The notes: a model not told the origin generated them from the letters alone. A stretch of 64,000 nucleotides of DNA from Bradyrhizobium sp. CB2312 (GCF_029714425.1 NZ_CP121668.1:8825501-8889500); one strand, 5' to 3'. Positions 33,549-42,067 are shown, numbered from the stretch's first letter. Translations and numbers: made by a program.

Positions 33549-34586
33549 ATGACCGATCTCATTCGCAGCGCAGGCTTGAGCTACTACGCGGAGGTCGCCC
33601 GGTCGGTCGGGCTCGACCCTAAGCAGATGATGCGCAAGGTCAGGCTGCCGCTGGCCGTGCTGGACAAGCCCGATACGCCCATTGCCGTGACGAGCCTGCG
33701 CCGGCTGCTCGAATTGTCGGCAAAGGCGTCGGGTGCCGAAGATTTCGGCTTGCGGCTCGCCGAGCGCGGCGGCCTCACCAATTTCGGCGCTGTCGGCCTG
33801 ATCGTGCGCGAGCAGGCGACCGTCCGCGAGGCCATCGCGGCATTCTCGCGCTTCATCCATGTCCATCATGACGGCATGAAGCTCGACGTCATCAAGGACA
33901 AGCAGACGGTGACCCTCACGCTGCATCTGCGCGGCAGGCGGCCGACTGCGCCGCGGCAGTCGATCGACATGGCGCTCGGCAGCATCCATCGCATCATCCA
34001 GTCGCTGTTCGGCAGCGACTGGCGGCCGCAGGAGGTGCATCTGCACTATCCGCCGCCGCATGACCGCAAGCGCTACCGCGATTTCTTCGGCTGCCGCGTG
34101 GTCTTCAATGCCGATGAGGATGCGATCCTGCTGTCCGCGCACGACATGGAGCGGCGGATCCCGAGCGCGCATCCGCTGATCGCGAGCTATTTGCGCAAGC
34201 GCATCGAGGCGATCGAGACCCGGCCGGCGAGCTGGGAAGGGAAGGTCGACGAGGTCGTGCGCAGCCTGCTCGCCAGCGGTGACTGCACGGTCGAGCGGGT
34301 GGCCGAGCACCTCGCCTGCACCCGCCGTACCATCCACCGTCACCTTGCCGAAGCCGGCACCAGCTTCTCGGCGATCCTCGACGCGCAGCGCGCCGATCTC
34401 GTGATCCAGCTGATCGACGATCCCGACCGGCCGCTGGCCGACATCGCCACCCAGCTCGGCTTCTCCGCACAGAGCGCGATGGCGCGCTGGTTTCGCGGCC
34501 ATTTCGGCTGCAGCATCACCGAATGGCGGCGCGGCGTGCGGCCGCTGGGCAAGCCGGCCGGCGTGCCGTCGGCCAGCGCGGCCTAG
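33549..34586 (+). CDS. AraC-family regulator with Arabinose-binding-like N-domain
   Basis: 345 residues. The N-terminal domain (residues ~15-200, SYYAEVARSVGLDPKQMMRKV then GLIVREQATVREAIAAF) is of the PF12625 type. The C-terminal helix-turn-helix pair is AEHLACTRRTIHRHLAEAGTSF and ATQLGFSAQSAMARWFRGHFGCSITEWRRG. It is a transcription factor, probably of catabolic genes; the target is unknown. The ATG at 33549 begins family-like sequence, while the frame is open far upstream through non-homologous DNA. It is divergent from the FixJ-like gene and convergent with nnrS, with three bases between stops. Confidence 0.9.
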   Translation: MTDLIRSAGLSYYAEVARSVGLDPKQMMRKVRLPLAVLDKPDTPIAVTSLRRLLELSAKASGAEDFGLRLAERGGLTNFGAVGLIVREQATVREAIAAFSRFIHVHHDGMKLDVIKDKQTVTLTLHLRGRRPTAPRQSIDMALGSIHRIIQSLFGSDWRPQEVHLHYPPPHDRKRYRDFFGCRVVFNADEDAILLSAHDMERRIPSAHPLIASYLRKRIEAIETRPASWEGKVDEVVRSLLASGDCTVERVAEHLACTRRTIHRHLAEAGTSFSAILDAQRADLVIQLIDDPDRPLADIATQLGFSAQSAMARWFRGHFGCSITEWRRGVRPLGKPAGVPSASAA

Positions 34587-34589
34587 ACC

Positions 34590-35801
34590 TCAGCGGGCGG
34601 GAGCCGGCACGCCCATGATGGCGAGTGCGCGCCGCGGGCTGCCGGCGAGCAACGGCCCGAACGCGACCGCAAAGCCGAGGAAGGCGACGATCCAGCCGCA
34701 GGCGGCGATGTGCAGGAGCACATCGCCATGCGCGGGCAACACCACGGCCGCGACCCGCGCCAGCGCCGCGACGATGATCGCGACATAGATTCCTTGCGTC
34801 GCGAGCGAAGCCGTCAGCGCCTGTCCGGTATGGCCGAGACTTGCCCGTGTCATCACCGCGAGCGTCATGGTGCCGGCCGCGCCGGCCATCCAGGCGTGAA
34901 TGCCCGCGCTCGGCGGCAGTTCGCCGAAGGCGGCCAGCGCATTCAGGATGAAGCCTGATGGCACGAAGACATAGCCGACATGCAGGATCAGCAGCAGCCG
35001 CTCGCGCGTGGTGCGATCGCCGGCCCAGCGCGCAAGGCGCACGAGGTGCAGCACGCCGACGAGCGCCATCAGCGCGCCGGTGATCATGTTCAACGGCGTC
35101 ACGATCCACGCGATGAGCGCGAGCGCGCTCAATCCGATCACCGCGCCGTCGAAGCGGCCGAACGGCACCGGCAGGCGGCCGGGCTTGAACTTGACCAGCC
35201 AGTTGCGGGTGAAGCTCGGGATGATGCGGCCGCCGATCAGCGCGATCAGCAGCATCACCACACTGATGCCGACGCGGATGCTGACATCGGCGGCGCCCTC
35301 ATAATGCGCTTCGAGATGAAAGCCGACATTGCCCGCGAGCAGCACGAGCACCAGAAGCACCACCGGCAGATTGCGCCAATTGCCGCCCGCGATGATCTCG
35401 CGCGTTGCGGCGGCGACGACCAGCGCCAGGAAGGCGGCATCGACGACAAGGGCAAACGCCCATCCGATCTCGGCGGACAGGGTCACTGCAAGGCGTCCCG
35501 CAAGCCACACCACCAGCAGCGCGCCCAGCGACGTGCCCTGGATCGGCAGCCGCCCGGTCCAGTTCGGGATCGCCGTGAACAGGAAGCCCGTGATCACCGC
35601 CGGCAGGAAGCCGTAGAGCATTTCGTGGACGTGCCAGTCGCGCGGTGCGAAAGCTGATGTCACCGATAGCTCGCCATAGAACATCGGCAGCCAGGCCAAG
35701 ATCGACAGTGCGGCCTGGATCGCAGCGAGCAGGAAAAAGGGCCGAAAACTGTTCGCAAACAGCGGCCAGCCCTCAAAATTACGGGATCGGGCGCCAGCCA
35801 T
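34590..35801 (-). CDS. nnrS: NnrS family heme/copper membrane protein
   Basis: 403 residues with twelve membrane segments. Hallmark motif: HVHEMLYGFLPAVITGFLFTAIPNW; conserved His also in GGRIIPSFTRNWLVK and ASLGHTGQALTAS. NnrS proteins protect against nitrosative stress during denitrification. AGGAG lies just upstream of the ATG at 35801; in-frame extension upstream would run over the CRP/FNR box. It is divergent from the nnrR-type gene and shares its 16-bp palindrome, so it responds to the same low-oxygen/NO signals. Confidence 0.9.
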   Translation of the reverse strand: MAGARSRNFEGWPLFANSFRPFFLLAAIQAALSILAWLPMFYGELSVTSAFAPRDWHVHEMLYGFLPAVITGFLFTAIPNWTGRLPIQGTSLGALLVVWLAGRLAVTLSAEIGWAFALVVDAAFLALVVAAATREIIAGGNWRNLPVVLLVLVLLAGNVGFHLEAHYEGAADVSIRVGISVVMLLIALIGGRIIPSFTRNWLVKFKPGRLPVPFGRFDGAVIGLSALALIAWIVTPLNMITGALMALVGVLHLVRLARWAGDRTTRERLLLILHVGYVFVPSGFILNALAAFGELPPSAGIHAWMAGAAGTMTLAVMTRASLGHTGQALTASLATQGIYVAIIVAALARVAAVVLPAHGDVLLHIAACGWIVAFLGFAVAFGPLLAGSPRRALAIMGVPAPAR

Positions 35802-35862
35802 GGGGCAACTCCTGTGAATTCGGACCTTTGTCTGGAAAAATACTGCCGTCCGGCCGGCCCGT

Positions 35863-35878
35863 TTTGCGCTATCGCAAA
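35863..35878. promoter_or_regulatory. CRP/FNR-type box TTTGCG-CTAT-CGCAAA between nnrS and nnrR
   Basis: Perfect 6+6 palindrome containing TTGCG-N4-CGCAA, 51 bases from the nnrR start and 61 from the nnrS start. It fits both the FixK2 consensus TTG(A/C)-N6-(T/G)CAA and the NnrR/FNR type. It probably controls both divergent genes. Confidence 0.8.
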
Positions 35879-35929
35879 CTGCCTGACGATTGCAGGTGCC
35901 ATCACACTCCCTGATGCCAAGGAGGCAGA

Positions 35930-36640
35930 ATGGCCAAGGTCGACACATCGCTGGTTGCGCATTTGCCGCTGTTCGCCGGCGTCAGGCCGGAGGACCTCGA
36001 GGAGATCCTGCGCGAGGCCCGCTCGGCGCGCTATCCCAAGAACACCGCCATCTTCGAGCAGGGCGCGGACGCGCAATCGTTCTTCCTGCTGCTGCACGGC
36101 CATGTCCGCGCCGCCAAGACCACCCCGACCGGCGAGCAGATCGTGGTGCGCTATGTCGCGCCCGGCGAGACTTTTGGGCTCGCGATGGCGATCGGCACCG
36201 CGCATTATCCCGCGACCGCGATGGCGGTCGATGACAGCGTGGTCCTGATCTGGCCGAATTCAGCCTGGCCGCGGCTGGTCGAGCGATTTCCCTCGCTCGC
36301 CGCCAACACGCTACAGACCGTCGGCGCGCGGCTCCAGGAGAGCCACACCCGCATCCTGGAAATGTCGACCCAGCAGGTCGAGCAGCGCGTCGCGCATGCG
36401 CTGCTGCGGCTCGCCAAGCAATCCGGCAAGAAGCTCGACCACGGCATCGAGATCGACTTCCCGATCAGCCGCCAGGACATCGCGCAGATGACCGGCACCA
36501 CGCTGCATACCGTGAGCCGCATCCTGAGCGGCTGGGAGAGTCAGGGTCTCGTCGAGAGCGGCCGCCAGCGCATCATCCTGCGCGATCCGCACCGGATCGT
36601 GGTGCTGGCGGAACGGACGGCGGACAGCGGGCCCTCATGA
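35930..36640 (+). CDS. nnrR: CRP/FNR-family regulator, NnrR-type
   Basis: 236 residues. It has an N-terminal cyclic-nucleotide-binding-like domain (FAGVRPEDLEEILREARSARYPKNTAIFEQGADAQSFF) and a C-terminal winged helix (ISRQDIAQMTGTTLHTVSRILSGWESQGLV, Glu-x-x-Ser-Arg type recognition: TLHTVSRIL). No FNR-type iron-sulfur cysteines are present, which fits NnrR, the NO-responsive activator of denitrification, or FixK-like regulators. The context (nnrS, nirK, nirV, hemN) supports NnrR. aaggaggcag precedes the ATG. Confidence 0.88.
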   Translation: MAKVDTSLVAHLPLFAGVRPEDLEEILREARSARYPKNTAIFEQGADAQSFFLLLHGHVRAAKTTPTGEQIVVRYVAPGETFGLAMAIGTAHYPATAMAVDDSVVLIWPNSAWPRLVERFPSLAANTLQTVGARLQESHTRILEMSTQQVEQRVAHALLRLAKQSGKKLDHGIEIDFPISRQDIAQMTGTTLHTVSRILSGWESQGLVESGRQRIILRDPHRIVVLAERTADSGPS

Positions 36641-36646
36641 AAATAG

Positions 36647-36689
36647 GGGTGAGGGCGCTTCCGCTTACGGCGAAAGACCGCCCTCACCC
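36647..36689. other. Hairpin between convergent nnrR and DUF1858 gene
   Basis: Eleven-base inverted repeat GGGTGAGGGCG / CGCCCTCACCC with a 21-base loop, six bases after the nnrR stop. There is no T run; it may limit read-through between the convergent genes or be part of a repeat family. Confidence 0.5.
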
Positions 36690-36725
36690 AGGAATTCGCG
36701 TGACACGCGCGAACTCCAACCCACC

Positions 36726-36923
36726 TCACGCCGGCACGCATTCGCACAGCGCGGCGAGGAATTTGTCCTGGTCGATACCATGCTCGCGGCAGGCGTCCTC
36801 CACGGTATGGAAGGTTGCGATCGGACAGCCGACACAGGCCATCCTGAAAGCGAGGAACACGCGGATCGAGTGCGGCGCCGTACGCATGATGTCGTCGACC
36901 AGATCGTCAGATCGGAAGGGCAT
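36726..36923 (-). CDS. DUF1858 domain protein, 65 aa
   Basis: Compact protein with DDLVDDIMRTAPHSIRVFLAFRMACVGCPIATFHTVEDACREHG; the CVGC pair and nearby residues match the DUF1858 family, often linked to hybrid-cluster proteins and NO/low-oxygen metabolism. It ends ALCECVPA with two more cysteines. The ATG at 36923 has GGAG upstream. The box TTGTTGGAGCGCAA lies 49 bases upstream, so it is likely co-regulated with nirK. Function unknown, probably iron-sulfur or nitrosative-stress related. Confidence 0.85.
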   Translation of the reverse strand: MPFRSDDLVDDIMRTAPHSIRVFLAFRMACVGCPIATFHTVEDACREHGIDQDKFLAALCECVPA

Positions 36924-36971
36924 GGACAACTCCGTTCCGAAGTGACCATAGCGGAGCTGACCTGAGTTTCT

Positions 36972-36985
36972 TTGTTGGAGCGCAA
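36972..36985. promoter_or_regulatory. CRP/FNR-type box TTGTT-GGAG-CGCAA upstream of DUF1858 gene
   Basis: TTG-N8-CAA box centred about 55 bases before the DUF1858 start, placing a promoter start about 14 bases before the ATG if the box is at -41. The right half CGCAA is identical to that in the nirK and nnrR boxes. Confidence 0.6.
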
Positions 36986-37000
36986 GCTGGTGATTGCTTC

Positions 37001-37161
37001 TCCCTCTCCCCGTTCTTACGGGGCCGCGACGAGCGACGCTCGCGCTGGGAGGGTTGGGGTGAGAGACCTCTCTCCGCAGATGAGACCGTCGAAAGACCTG
37101 TACCCCCTCACCCGGAATTTGCTTACGCAAATTCCGACCTCTCCCCGCAGGCGGGGAGAGG
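37001..37161. repeat. Large inverted-repeat intergenic element, copy 4
   Basis: The left part is CCCTCTCCCCGTTCTTACGG; the right end CTCCCCGCAGGCGGGGAGAGG is a hairpin of its own. It contains the perfect hairpin GGAATTTGC-TTAC-GCAAATTCC near 37114-37135. It lies between the hemN 3' end and the DUF1858 promoter. Confidence 0.75.
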
Positions 37162-37166
37162 TGAAA

Positions 37167-38519
37167 CTACACTGCCCGGCTGTGCAGCTGCTTTCCCGGA
37201 TCCAGATGCGCGTCGAACGCGGCGGCGACGCTGCGCACCAGGAAGCGCGAGTCGTTTGCGACCGCGAGGCGGTCACCGTCGAGCTTGACCACGCCGTCCG
37301 AGATCAGCGGCTTCAGGCGCGAGGCCGATTGCAGCATGGCCTTGGGCTCGGCGCCATGGCGCGCGCAGATGTCGCCGAGATCGGCACTGAATTCGCACAT
37401 GATGCGCTCGATGATATCGGCGCGCAGCCGGTCGTCGTCGGTGAGCCCGTAGCCTTTGGCGGTGGCAAGACGGCCCGATGTGATGCTCTGCGCATAGGCG
37501 CCGATCTGCACTTCATTCTGGACGTAGCCTTGCGGCAGATGTCCGATCGCGCTGGCGCCGAAGCCGATCAGGACCTCGCCCTTATCGGTGGTGTAGCCCT
37601 GGAAATTGCGGCGTAGCGTCCGCTCTTCGAAGGCGACGGCCATGGCGTCGTCGGGGCGCGCGAAATGGTCGAGGCCGATCTGGACATAGCCGGCCTCTTT
37701 CAAAGCATTGGCGATCGCGCAGGCCTGATCGTGACGCGCAAGGCCGTCCGGCAAGGCCGCCTCGTTGATCATCCGCTGATGCTTCTTGAAAGCGGGCACA
37801 TGCGCATAGCCGAACACCGAGAAGCGGTCGGGCCCGAGCTCGAGCGCGCGCCGCACGGTGTCGAGGCAGGAGGCCACGGTCTGATGCGGCAGCCCGTAGA
37901 TCAGATCGAAATTGATTCCCGCGATACCGGCCTGCCGGAGCATGTCGACCACGGACGCCGTCTGCTCATAACTCTGCACCCGGTTGATCGCGCGCTGCAC
38001 GACCGGATCAAAACTCTGCACGCCGAGGCTGGCGCGGTTGACGCCGGACAGCCGCATGGCCTCCACCATCTCCGTGGTCAGCGTGCGCGGATCGATCTCG
38101 ACCGCGATCTCGGCCGAAGGCAGCACGAAGAACGAATGGCGCATCGCCGCCATCAACTCCGCAAAGGCCTCCGGCGCCATGATCGTGGGCGTACCGCCGC
38201 CGAAATGGATGTGCTCGACCTTGATGCGACGGCCGATGGTCTTCGCGACCTCCGCGATCTCGCTGCGCAGCGTCCGCTGATAGGCGGCGATCAGGCCGTC
38301 GCGACGGACGATCTGGGTATGGCAGCCGCAATACCAGCACATCTCGCGGCAGAACGGCACGTGCAGATAAAGCGACGCGCTGGCGCCCGCGGGCAGCTCG
38401 GACAGCCATCTGGCGTAGGTGTCCGCGCCGATCGCCGACGAGAAGTGCGGCGCGGTCGGATAGCTGGTGTAGCGCGGCAGGCGTTCTTCGCCATAACTCG
38501 CTGCGAGATCGGTCCTCAT
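37167..38519 (-). CDS. hemN: Oxygen-independent coproporphyrinogen III oxidase
   Basis: 450 residues, the usual HemN length. The radical-SAM cysteines C57-x3-C61-x2-C64 lie in HVPFCREMCWYCGCH; SAM-binding GGGTPT and the conserved HIHFGGGTPTIM and GLPHQT segments follow. It makes protoporphyrinogen IX without oxygen, so heme synthesis continues in microaerobic or denitrifying cells; the fit to denitrification and heme import nearby is direct. Bradyrhizobium has two hemN copies; this position corresponds, from memory, to the FixK2-dependent one. A FixK-type box lies 86 bases upstream. Confidence 0.95.
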   Translation of the reverse strand: MRTDLAASYGEERLPRYTSYPTAPHFSSAIGADTYARWLSELPAGASASLYLHVPFCREMCWYCGCHTQIVRRDGLIAAYQRTLRSEIAEVAKTIGRRIKVEHIHFGGGTPTIMAPEAFAELMAAMRHSFFVLPSAEIAVEIDPRTLTTEMVEAMRLSGVNRASLGVQSFDPVVQRAINRVQSYEQTASVVDMLRQAGIAGINFDLIYGLPHQTVASCLDTVRRALELGPDRFSVFGYAHVPAFKKHQRMINEAALPDGLARHDQACAIANALKEAGYVQIGLDHFARPDDAMAVAFEERTLRRNFQGYTTDKGEVLIGFGASAIGHLPQGYVQNEVQIGAYAQSITSGRLATAKGYGLTDDDRLRADIIERIMCEFSADLGDICARHGAEPKAMLQSASRLKPLISDGVVKLDGDRLAVANDSRFLVRSVAAAFDAHLDPGKQLHSRAV

Positions 38520-38604
38520 GTCGTACCCATGCGTAGATCGATGCCGCACGATGGGGCGGCAAAACCCGAATGGCACTGGATTACCCGTTTCCGGAGGCGC
38601 CACC

Positions 38605-38618
38605 TTGCGCTTCCTCAA
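38605..38618. promoter_or_regulatory. FixK2-type box TTGC-GCTTCC-TCAA upstream of hemN
   Basis: Matches TTG(A/C)-N6-(T/G)CAA exactly, centred about 92 bases from the hemN start (minus strand), which allows a leader of about 50 bases if at -41. The divergent small membrane-protein gene starts 61 bases on the other side and could share it. Confidence 0.7.
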
Positions 38619-38678
38619 AGTCCGAGCGCCTGATCGGGTCCATGGTGACGTTTGATCGTTACCCTCTGGAGATAGGCC

Positions 38679-38885
38679 ATGGCGTCGTTCGCGCTCGATC
38701 TCGTTCTCTGGCTGACCGGCATTCGCGGCCATATCCCCCGCTTCGACGATTTTCGTCCCGTGCCGGCCGCGCCCGCTGCCGGCGCAAATCATCTCGTGCG
38801 CGTGCTGGCCGTCATGGCGGCGGTCTTCGCCGCGCTCTCCGTCGCGGTCTGGGGCACGGTCTGGATTGCGATCCATCTGCTCTAA
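38679..38885 (+). CDS. Small single-span membrane protein, 68 aa
   Basis: Begins MASFALDLVLWLTGIRGHIPR (hydrophobic, then basic); a second hydrophobic stretch (VRVLAVMAAVFAALSVAVWGTVWIAIHLL) ends the protein. It is probably inner membrane. GGAG lies eight bases before the ATG. It is divergent from hemN with the FixK-type box between, so it may be expressed under low oxygen. No family recognised. Confidence 0.6.
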   Translation: MASFALDLVLWLTGIRGHIPRFDDFRPVPAAPAAGANHLVRVLAVMAAVFAALSVAVWGTVWIAIHLL

Positions 38886-39005
38886 AGCGCGATGAGATCA
38901 GGATGAATCGTCATCGCTTTAGCTTGTTGTTTGCGCATGATCTTTTTGGAAAGCCGCTGCGCACTTTGCGCTAACGGGGCCCTTCGGGTCCGGATCATGC
39001 TTTAG
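38884..39005. repeat. Palindromic repeat region aaagcgcgatgag ... gatcatgctttag
   Basis: Contains inverted pairs AAAGCGcgATGA / TCATCGCTTT and GGGCCC-TTCG-GGTCC, with a pattern (tgatctttttggaaagccgctgcg) common in Bradyrhizobium intergenic DNA. Similar in style to the element at 7303-7351. Confidence 0.6.
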
Positions 39006-39250
39006 CCGGCGCATCCAAACATTCGCGATCAGACGCGACTGAACATGCGAACGACTTGCCGCTGGCGCGGCTGATGTCGCGCCCGTGCGCCGTCGTGCTC
39101 TTCGCATCGCCGACATCGCTTCGGCGGACCGCTTAAGCAATTCACCGGAGCCGAATCCGGCAAAAGCTTGTCGCAGCGCAAACACTCTTGCCATAACAGG
39201 CGCAAACTGCATCCGTCATCAAAACCCTTTCACATGAAGGATGCTTTCCG
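38886..39250. other. 365-base intergenic region before nirK
   Basis: The first ~120 bases hold repeat-like DNA (38884-39005). The middle (39006-39160) shows no gene I can support. The last 85 bases contain the TTG-N8-CAA box and presumably the nirK promoter. Frames that remain open here are short and without ribosome sites. Confidence 0.6.
39168..39181. promoter_or_regulatory. CRP/FNR-type box TTGTC-GCAG-CGCAA upstream of nirK
   Basis: TTG-N8-CAA box centred 76 bases before the nirK ATG; a transcription start 41 bases downstream would leave a 35-base leader. The box is very similar to the one before the DUF1858 gene (TTGTn-GnAG-CGCAA). Confidence 0.65.
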
Positions 39251-40345
39251 ATGTTCACCCGCAGAGCCGCATTGATCAGCGCCGCCGCGACCGCCCTGAT
39301 GCTGGCGACACCCGCCCTGGCTGCCGACGATCTCAAACTGCCGCGTCAAAAGGTCGAGCTGGTCGCTCCGCCGTTCGTGCATGCGCACGAGCAGGCGACC
39401 AAGCAGGGTCCCAAGATCATCGAGTTCAAGCTCACGATCGAGGAGAAGAAGGTCGTCATCGACGAGAAGGGCACGACCTTCCAGGCCATGACCTTCAACG
39501 GCTCGATGCCGGGCCCGCTGATGGTCGTGCATGAGGGCGACTACGTCGAGACGACGCTGGTCAATCCCGCGACCAACACCATGCCGCACAACATCGACTT
39601 CCACTCCGCGACCGGCGCGCTCGGCGGCGGCGCGCTCACCCTGATCAATCCCGGCGAGCAGGTCGTGCTGCGCTGGAAGGCGACCAAGACCGGTGTGTTC
39701 GTCTATCACTGCGCGCCGGGCGGCCCGATGATCCCCTGGCACGTCGTCTCCGGCATGAACGGCGCCGTGATGGTGCTGCCGCGCGAGGGACTGAACGACG
39801 GCAAGGGCCACGCGCTGAAGTACGACAAGGTCTACTATATCGGCGAGCAGGACATGTATGTGCCGCGCGACGAGAAGGGCAACTTCAAGTCCTACGACTC
39901 GCCGGGCGAGGCTTTCACCGACACCGAAGAGGTGATGAAGAAGCTGACGCCCACCCACGTCGTGTTCAACGGCAAGGTCGGCGCACTCACCGGCAAGAAC
40001 GCGCTGACCGCCAATGTCGGCGAGAACGTGCTGATCGTGCACTCGCAGGCCAATCGCGACAGCCGTCCGCACCTGATCGGCGGCCATGGCGACTATGTCT
40101 GGGAGACCGGCAAGTTCGGCAATGCACCCGAGGTCGGGCTCGAGACCTGGTTCATCCGCGGCGGCTCGGCGGGAGCGGCGCTTTACAAATTCCAGCAGCC
40201 CGGCATCTACGCCTATGTCACGCACAATCTGATCGAGGCCGCCGATCTCGGCGCCACCGCGCATTTCAAGGTCGAAGGCAAGTGGAACGACGATCTGATG
40301 ATGCAGGTGAAGGCGCCTGCGGAAATCCCGGCCGCCACCAACTAG
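39251..40345 (+). CDS. nirK: Copper-containing nitrite reductase
   Basis: 364 residues. Twin-arginine signal [19 protein letters not shown]. The two cupredoxin domains carry the type-1 copper ligands His113, Cys154, His164 and Met169, the type-2 ligands His118 and His153, and the catalytic Asp116 ([34 protein letters not shown]). It reduces nitrite to nitric oxide in the periplasm. AAGGA precedes the ATG. A perfect rho-independent terminator follows the stop, separating it from nirV. Confidence 0.98.
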   Translation: MFTRRAALISAAATALMLATPALAADDLKLPRQKVELVAPPFVHAHEQATKQGPKIIEFKLTIEEKKVVIDEKGTTFQAMTFNGSMPGPLMVVHEGDYVETTLVNPATNTMPHNIDFHSATGALGGGALTLINPGEQVVLRWKATKTGVFVYHCAPGGPMIPWHVVSGMNGAVMVLPREGLNDGKGHALKYDKVYYIGEQDMYVPRDEKGNFKSYDSPGEAFTDTEEVMKKLTPTHVVFNGKVGALTGKNALTANVGENVLIVHSQANRDSRPHLIGGHGDYVWETGKFGNAPEVGLETWFIRGGSAGAALYKFQQPGIYAYVTHNLIEAADLGATAHFKVEGKWNDDLMMQVKAPAEIPAATN

Positions 40346-40354
40346 AGGCGACGA

Positions 40355-40381
40355 GGGGCCGGTCATCACCGGCCCCTTTTT
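40355..40381 (+). terminator. Rho-independent terminator between nirK and nirV
   Basis: Perfect nine-base stem GGGGCCGGT / ACCGGCCCC, loop CATC, then TTTTT. It lies nine bases after the nirK stop and 16 before the nirV ATG. It should stop most nirK transcripts; nirV then needs read-through. Confidence 0.85.
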
Positions 40382-40397
40382 CCTTCGGGGGACGACG

Positions 40398-41276
40398 ATG
40401 TTGATCGCATTCAAGCTGAAACTGCTACTCGCTTGCGCCGCGGGACTCGCAGGGCCGATCGCGATGGCGCCACTGGTCTCGGACATGGCGGTGCACGGCA
40501 CGGCGACGGAGCCCGCCATCATCAGGGTCGCGCCGGGCAGCTTCGCCTATCGCGAGGCAGGCGACTTCACCCGCGCCGGGCAGCAGGCGGAAGTACCGCT
40601 GCGCGCGATGCGGTTCGAGAGGCCGCTGCACATCATGCGGAATCAGGTCTCGTCATCCGACTATCAGATCTGCGTGCAGGACGGCGCCTGCCGGGCGCTC
40701 GATCGCGGCGTGGCGGTCGCCATCGATCGTCCCGCGGTGCAGGTGAACTGGCACGACGCCGAGGCCTATGCCGGCTGGCTGTCGCGCAAGACCGGCAAGC
40801 ATTACCGCCTGCCCAGTGACGAGGAATGGGCGTTTACAGCGGGCTCCCGATTCAAGGACGATGGCGCGCCGGTGGACCAGGACAATCCTTCGAAGCGCTG
40901 GATCAGCCGCTATGAGCGCGAGTCCGAGCGCGACCCCTTCGACACCGCGGCTCATCCGTTCGGCAGGTTCGGTGCCAACGAGCATGGCATCGAAGATCTC
41001 GCCGGCAATGTCTGGGAATGGACCTCGACCTGCTTCGTGCGCGCGCGGATCGACGAAGCCGGCAATGCCGGCCGCCCGACCGTCAACTGCGGCGTGCGCG
41101 TCGCCGAAGGCGCGCACCGTGCCTACGTCACCGACTTCATCCGCGACGCCCGCGCCGGCGGCTGCGCGCAGGGCGTGCCGCCCGCCAATCTCGGCTTCCG
41201 TCTGGTGCGCGAAGAGCCGTCGTGGGTCGCCAGCGTGTCGGCGCGTTGGGGCAAGGTGTGGGCGGCGAGGTCGTAG
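40398..41276 (+). CDS. nirV: NirV, formylglycine-generating-enzyme-family protein
   Basis: 292 residues. An N-terminal hydrophobic signal or anchor (LKLLLACAAGLAGPIAMA) is followed by the FGE-sulfatase/SUMF1 fold: NQVSSSDYQICVQDGAC, PAVQVNWHDAEAYAGWLSRKTGKHYRLPSDEEW, GIEDLAGNVWEWTSTCF and NLGFRLV. It is a standard partner of nirK with an unproved role in maturation or nitrite reduction. gggggacgacg is the ribosome site. The terminator before it implies reduced, nirK-dependent expression. Confidence 0.9.
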   Translation: MLIAFKLKLLLACAAGLAGPIAMAPLVSDMAVHGTATEPAIIRVAPGSFAYREAGDFTRAGQQAEVPLRAMRFERPLHIMRNQVSSSDYQICVQDGACRALDRGVAVAIDRPAVQVNWHDAEAYAGWLSRKTGKHYRLPSDEEWAFTAGSRFKDDGAPVDQDNPSKRWISRYERESERDPFDTAAHPFGRFGANEHGIEDLAGNVWEWTSTCFVRARIDEAGNAGRPTVNCGVRVAEGAHRAYVTDFIRDARAGGCAQGVPPANLGFRLVREEPSWVASVSARWGKVWAARS

Positions 41277-41319
41277 CGGGACTACCGCGTGAAATGAACC
41301 TCGGCAGCGCCGCGCACTC

Positions 41320-41406
41320 CGTCATTGCGAGCGAAGCGAAGCAATCCAGAATCTCTCCTTTGAGACAGCCTGGATTGCTTCGTCGCAAGGGCTCCTCGCA
41401 ATGACG
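41320..41406. repeat. Palindromic repeat cgtcattgcgag ... tcgcaatgacg, copy 3
   Basis: Same family as 17190-17306 and 21846-21925: ends cgtcattgcgagcgaagcga and ggctcctcgcaatgacg are inverted and the middle pairs gaagcaatccaga with gcctggattgcttcg. It lies between convergent nirV and the GNAT gene. Confidence 0.85.
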
Positions 41407-41431
41407 ATGTGGAGACAGCCCCGTGCCCCAC

Positions 41432-42067
41432 TCAAATCGCCCGCGCGAACATGCGAAAGCCGGGCGCGCCGATGATCGCCTCGAAGGCCGGATCGCGCTT
41501 CTCTTCCGCGAAGGCGAAGCCGGCCTTGGCGTAGGCGCGCTCGGCAGGCATGTTGCCGATCAGGAACGATATCGTCGTCCGTTTGAATCCGGCCGCCCGT
41601 CCCTGATCCAGCGCGTGCGCGATCAGCGCCTGCACGAGGCCGCGGCCGCGATAGGCGGGATCGGTTGCGACATGCTCGATCATCCAGTCGCCCTCGCCGC
41701 CCTGAACCCAGCAGGCGCGCGTGTAGGTACCGCGCTGGCGGATGGCGGCGAGCTCGGAAGCAGGGAGCCCGGTCGCGGAAGCGACCTCCTCGATCGCGCG
41801 CCAGGCGGCAGGACCGGTGCCAGCCGCAGGCACGGAACAAAGCGCCGCGCCCGGCTTACCATCGACCTCTGCGATCCAGAACTGCGAGACGTGCCACATC
41901 GACACGGCGCGCGCGACCGCGACACGCGCGATGAAATCGCGGCATTCCGCTTCGGGCCAGCCGAGCGCAACGTCGAACCAGCCTTGCGGCCAGTAGCCGC
42001 GCATCGATCGCAGGATGGTCAGTGCGATGAAATCGGCGTCTTCGGGACGCGCAGACCGTATCGTCAT
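41432..42067 (-). CDS. GNAT-family N-acetyltransferase
   Basis: 211 residues. The acetyl-CoA-binding motif A is clear: MIEHVATDPAYRGRGLVQALIAHALDQG, with the C-terminal NMPAERAYAKAGFAFAEEKRDPAFE block. It transfers acetyl to an unknown amine substrate. It starts MTIRSARPEDADFIALTILRS, typical for the family. It lies 22 bases after the CoA-transferase B gene on the same strand, so co-transcription is possible. Confidence 0.9.
   Translation of the reverse strand: MTIRSARPEDADFIALTILRSMRGYWPQGWFDVALGWPEAECRDFIARVAVARAVSMWHVSQFWIAEVDGKPGAALCSVPAAGTGPAAWRAIEEVASATGLPASELAAIRQRGTYTRACWVQGGEGDWMIEHVATDPAYRGRGLVQALIAHALDQGRAAGFKRTTISFLIGNMPAERAYAKAGFAFAEEKRDPAFEAIIGAPGFRMFARAI

Noticed and set aside
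37001..37161. A short CRISPR-like array of hairpins
   Set aside because: There are no equal-length spacers or evenly spaced identical repeats, and no cas genes. It is a member of the inverted-repeat element family.
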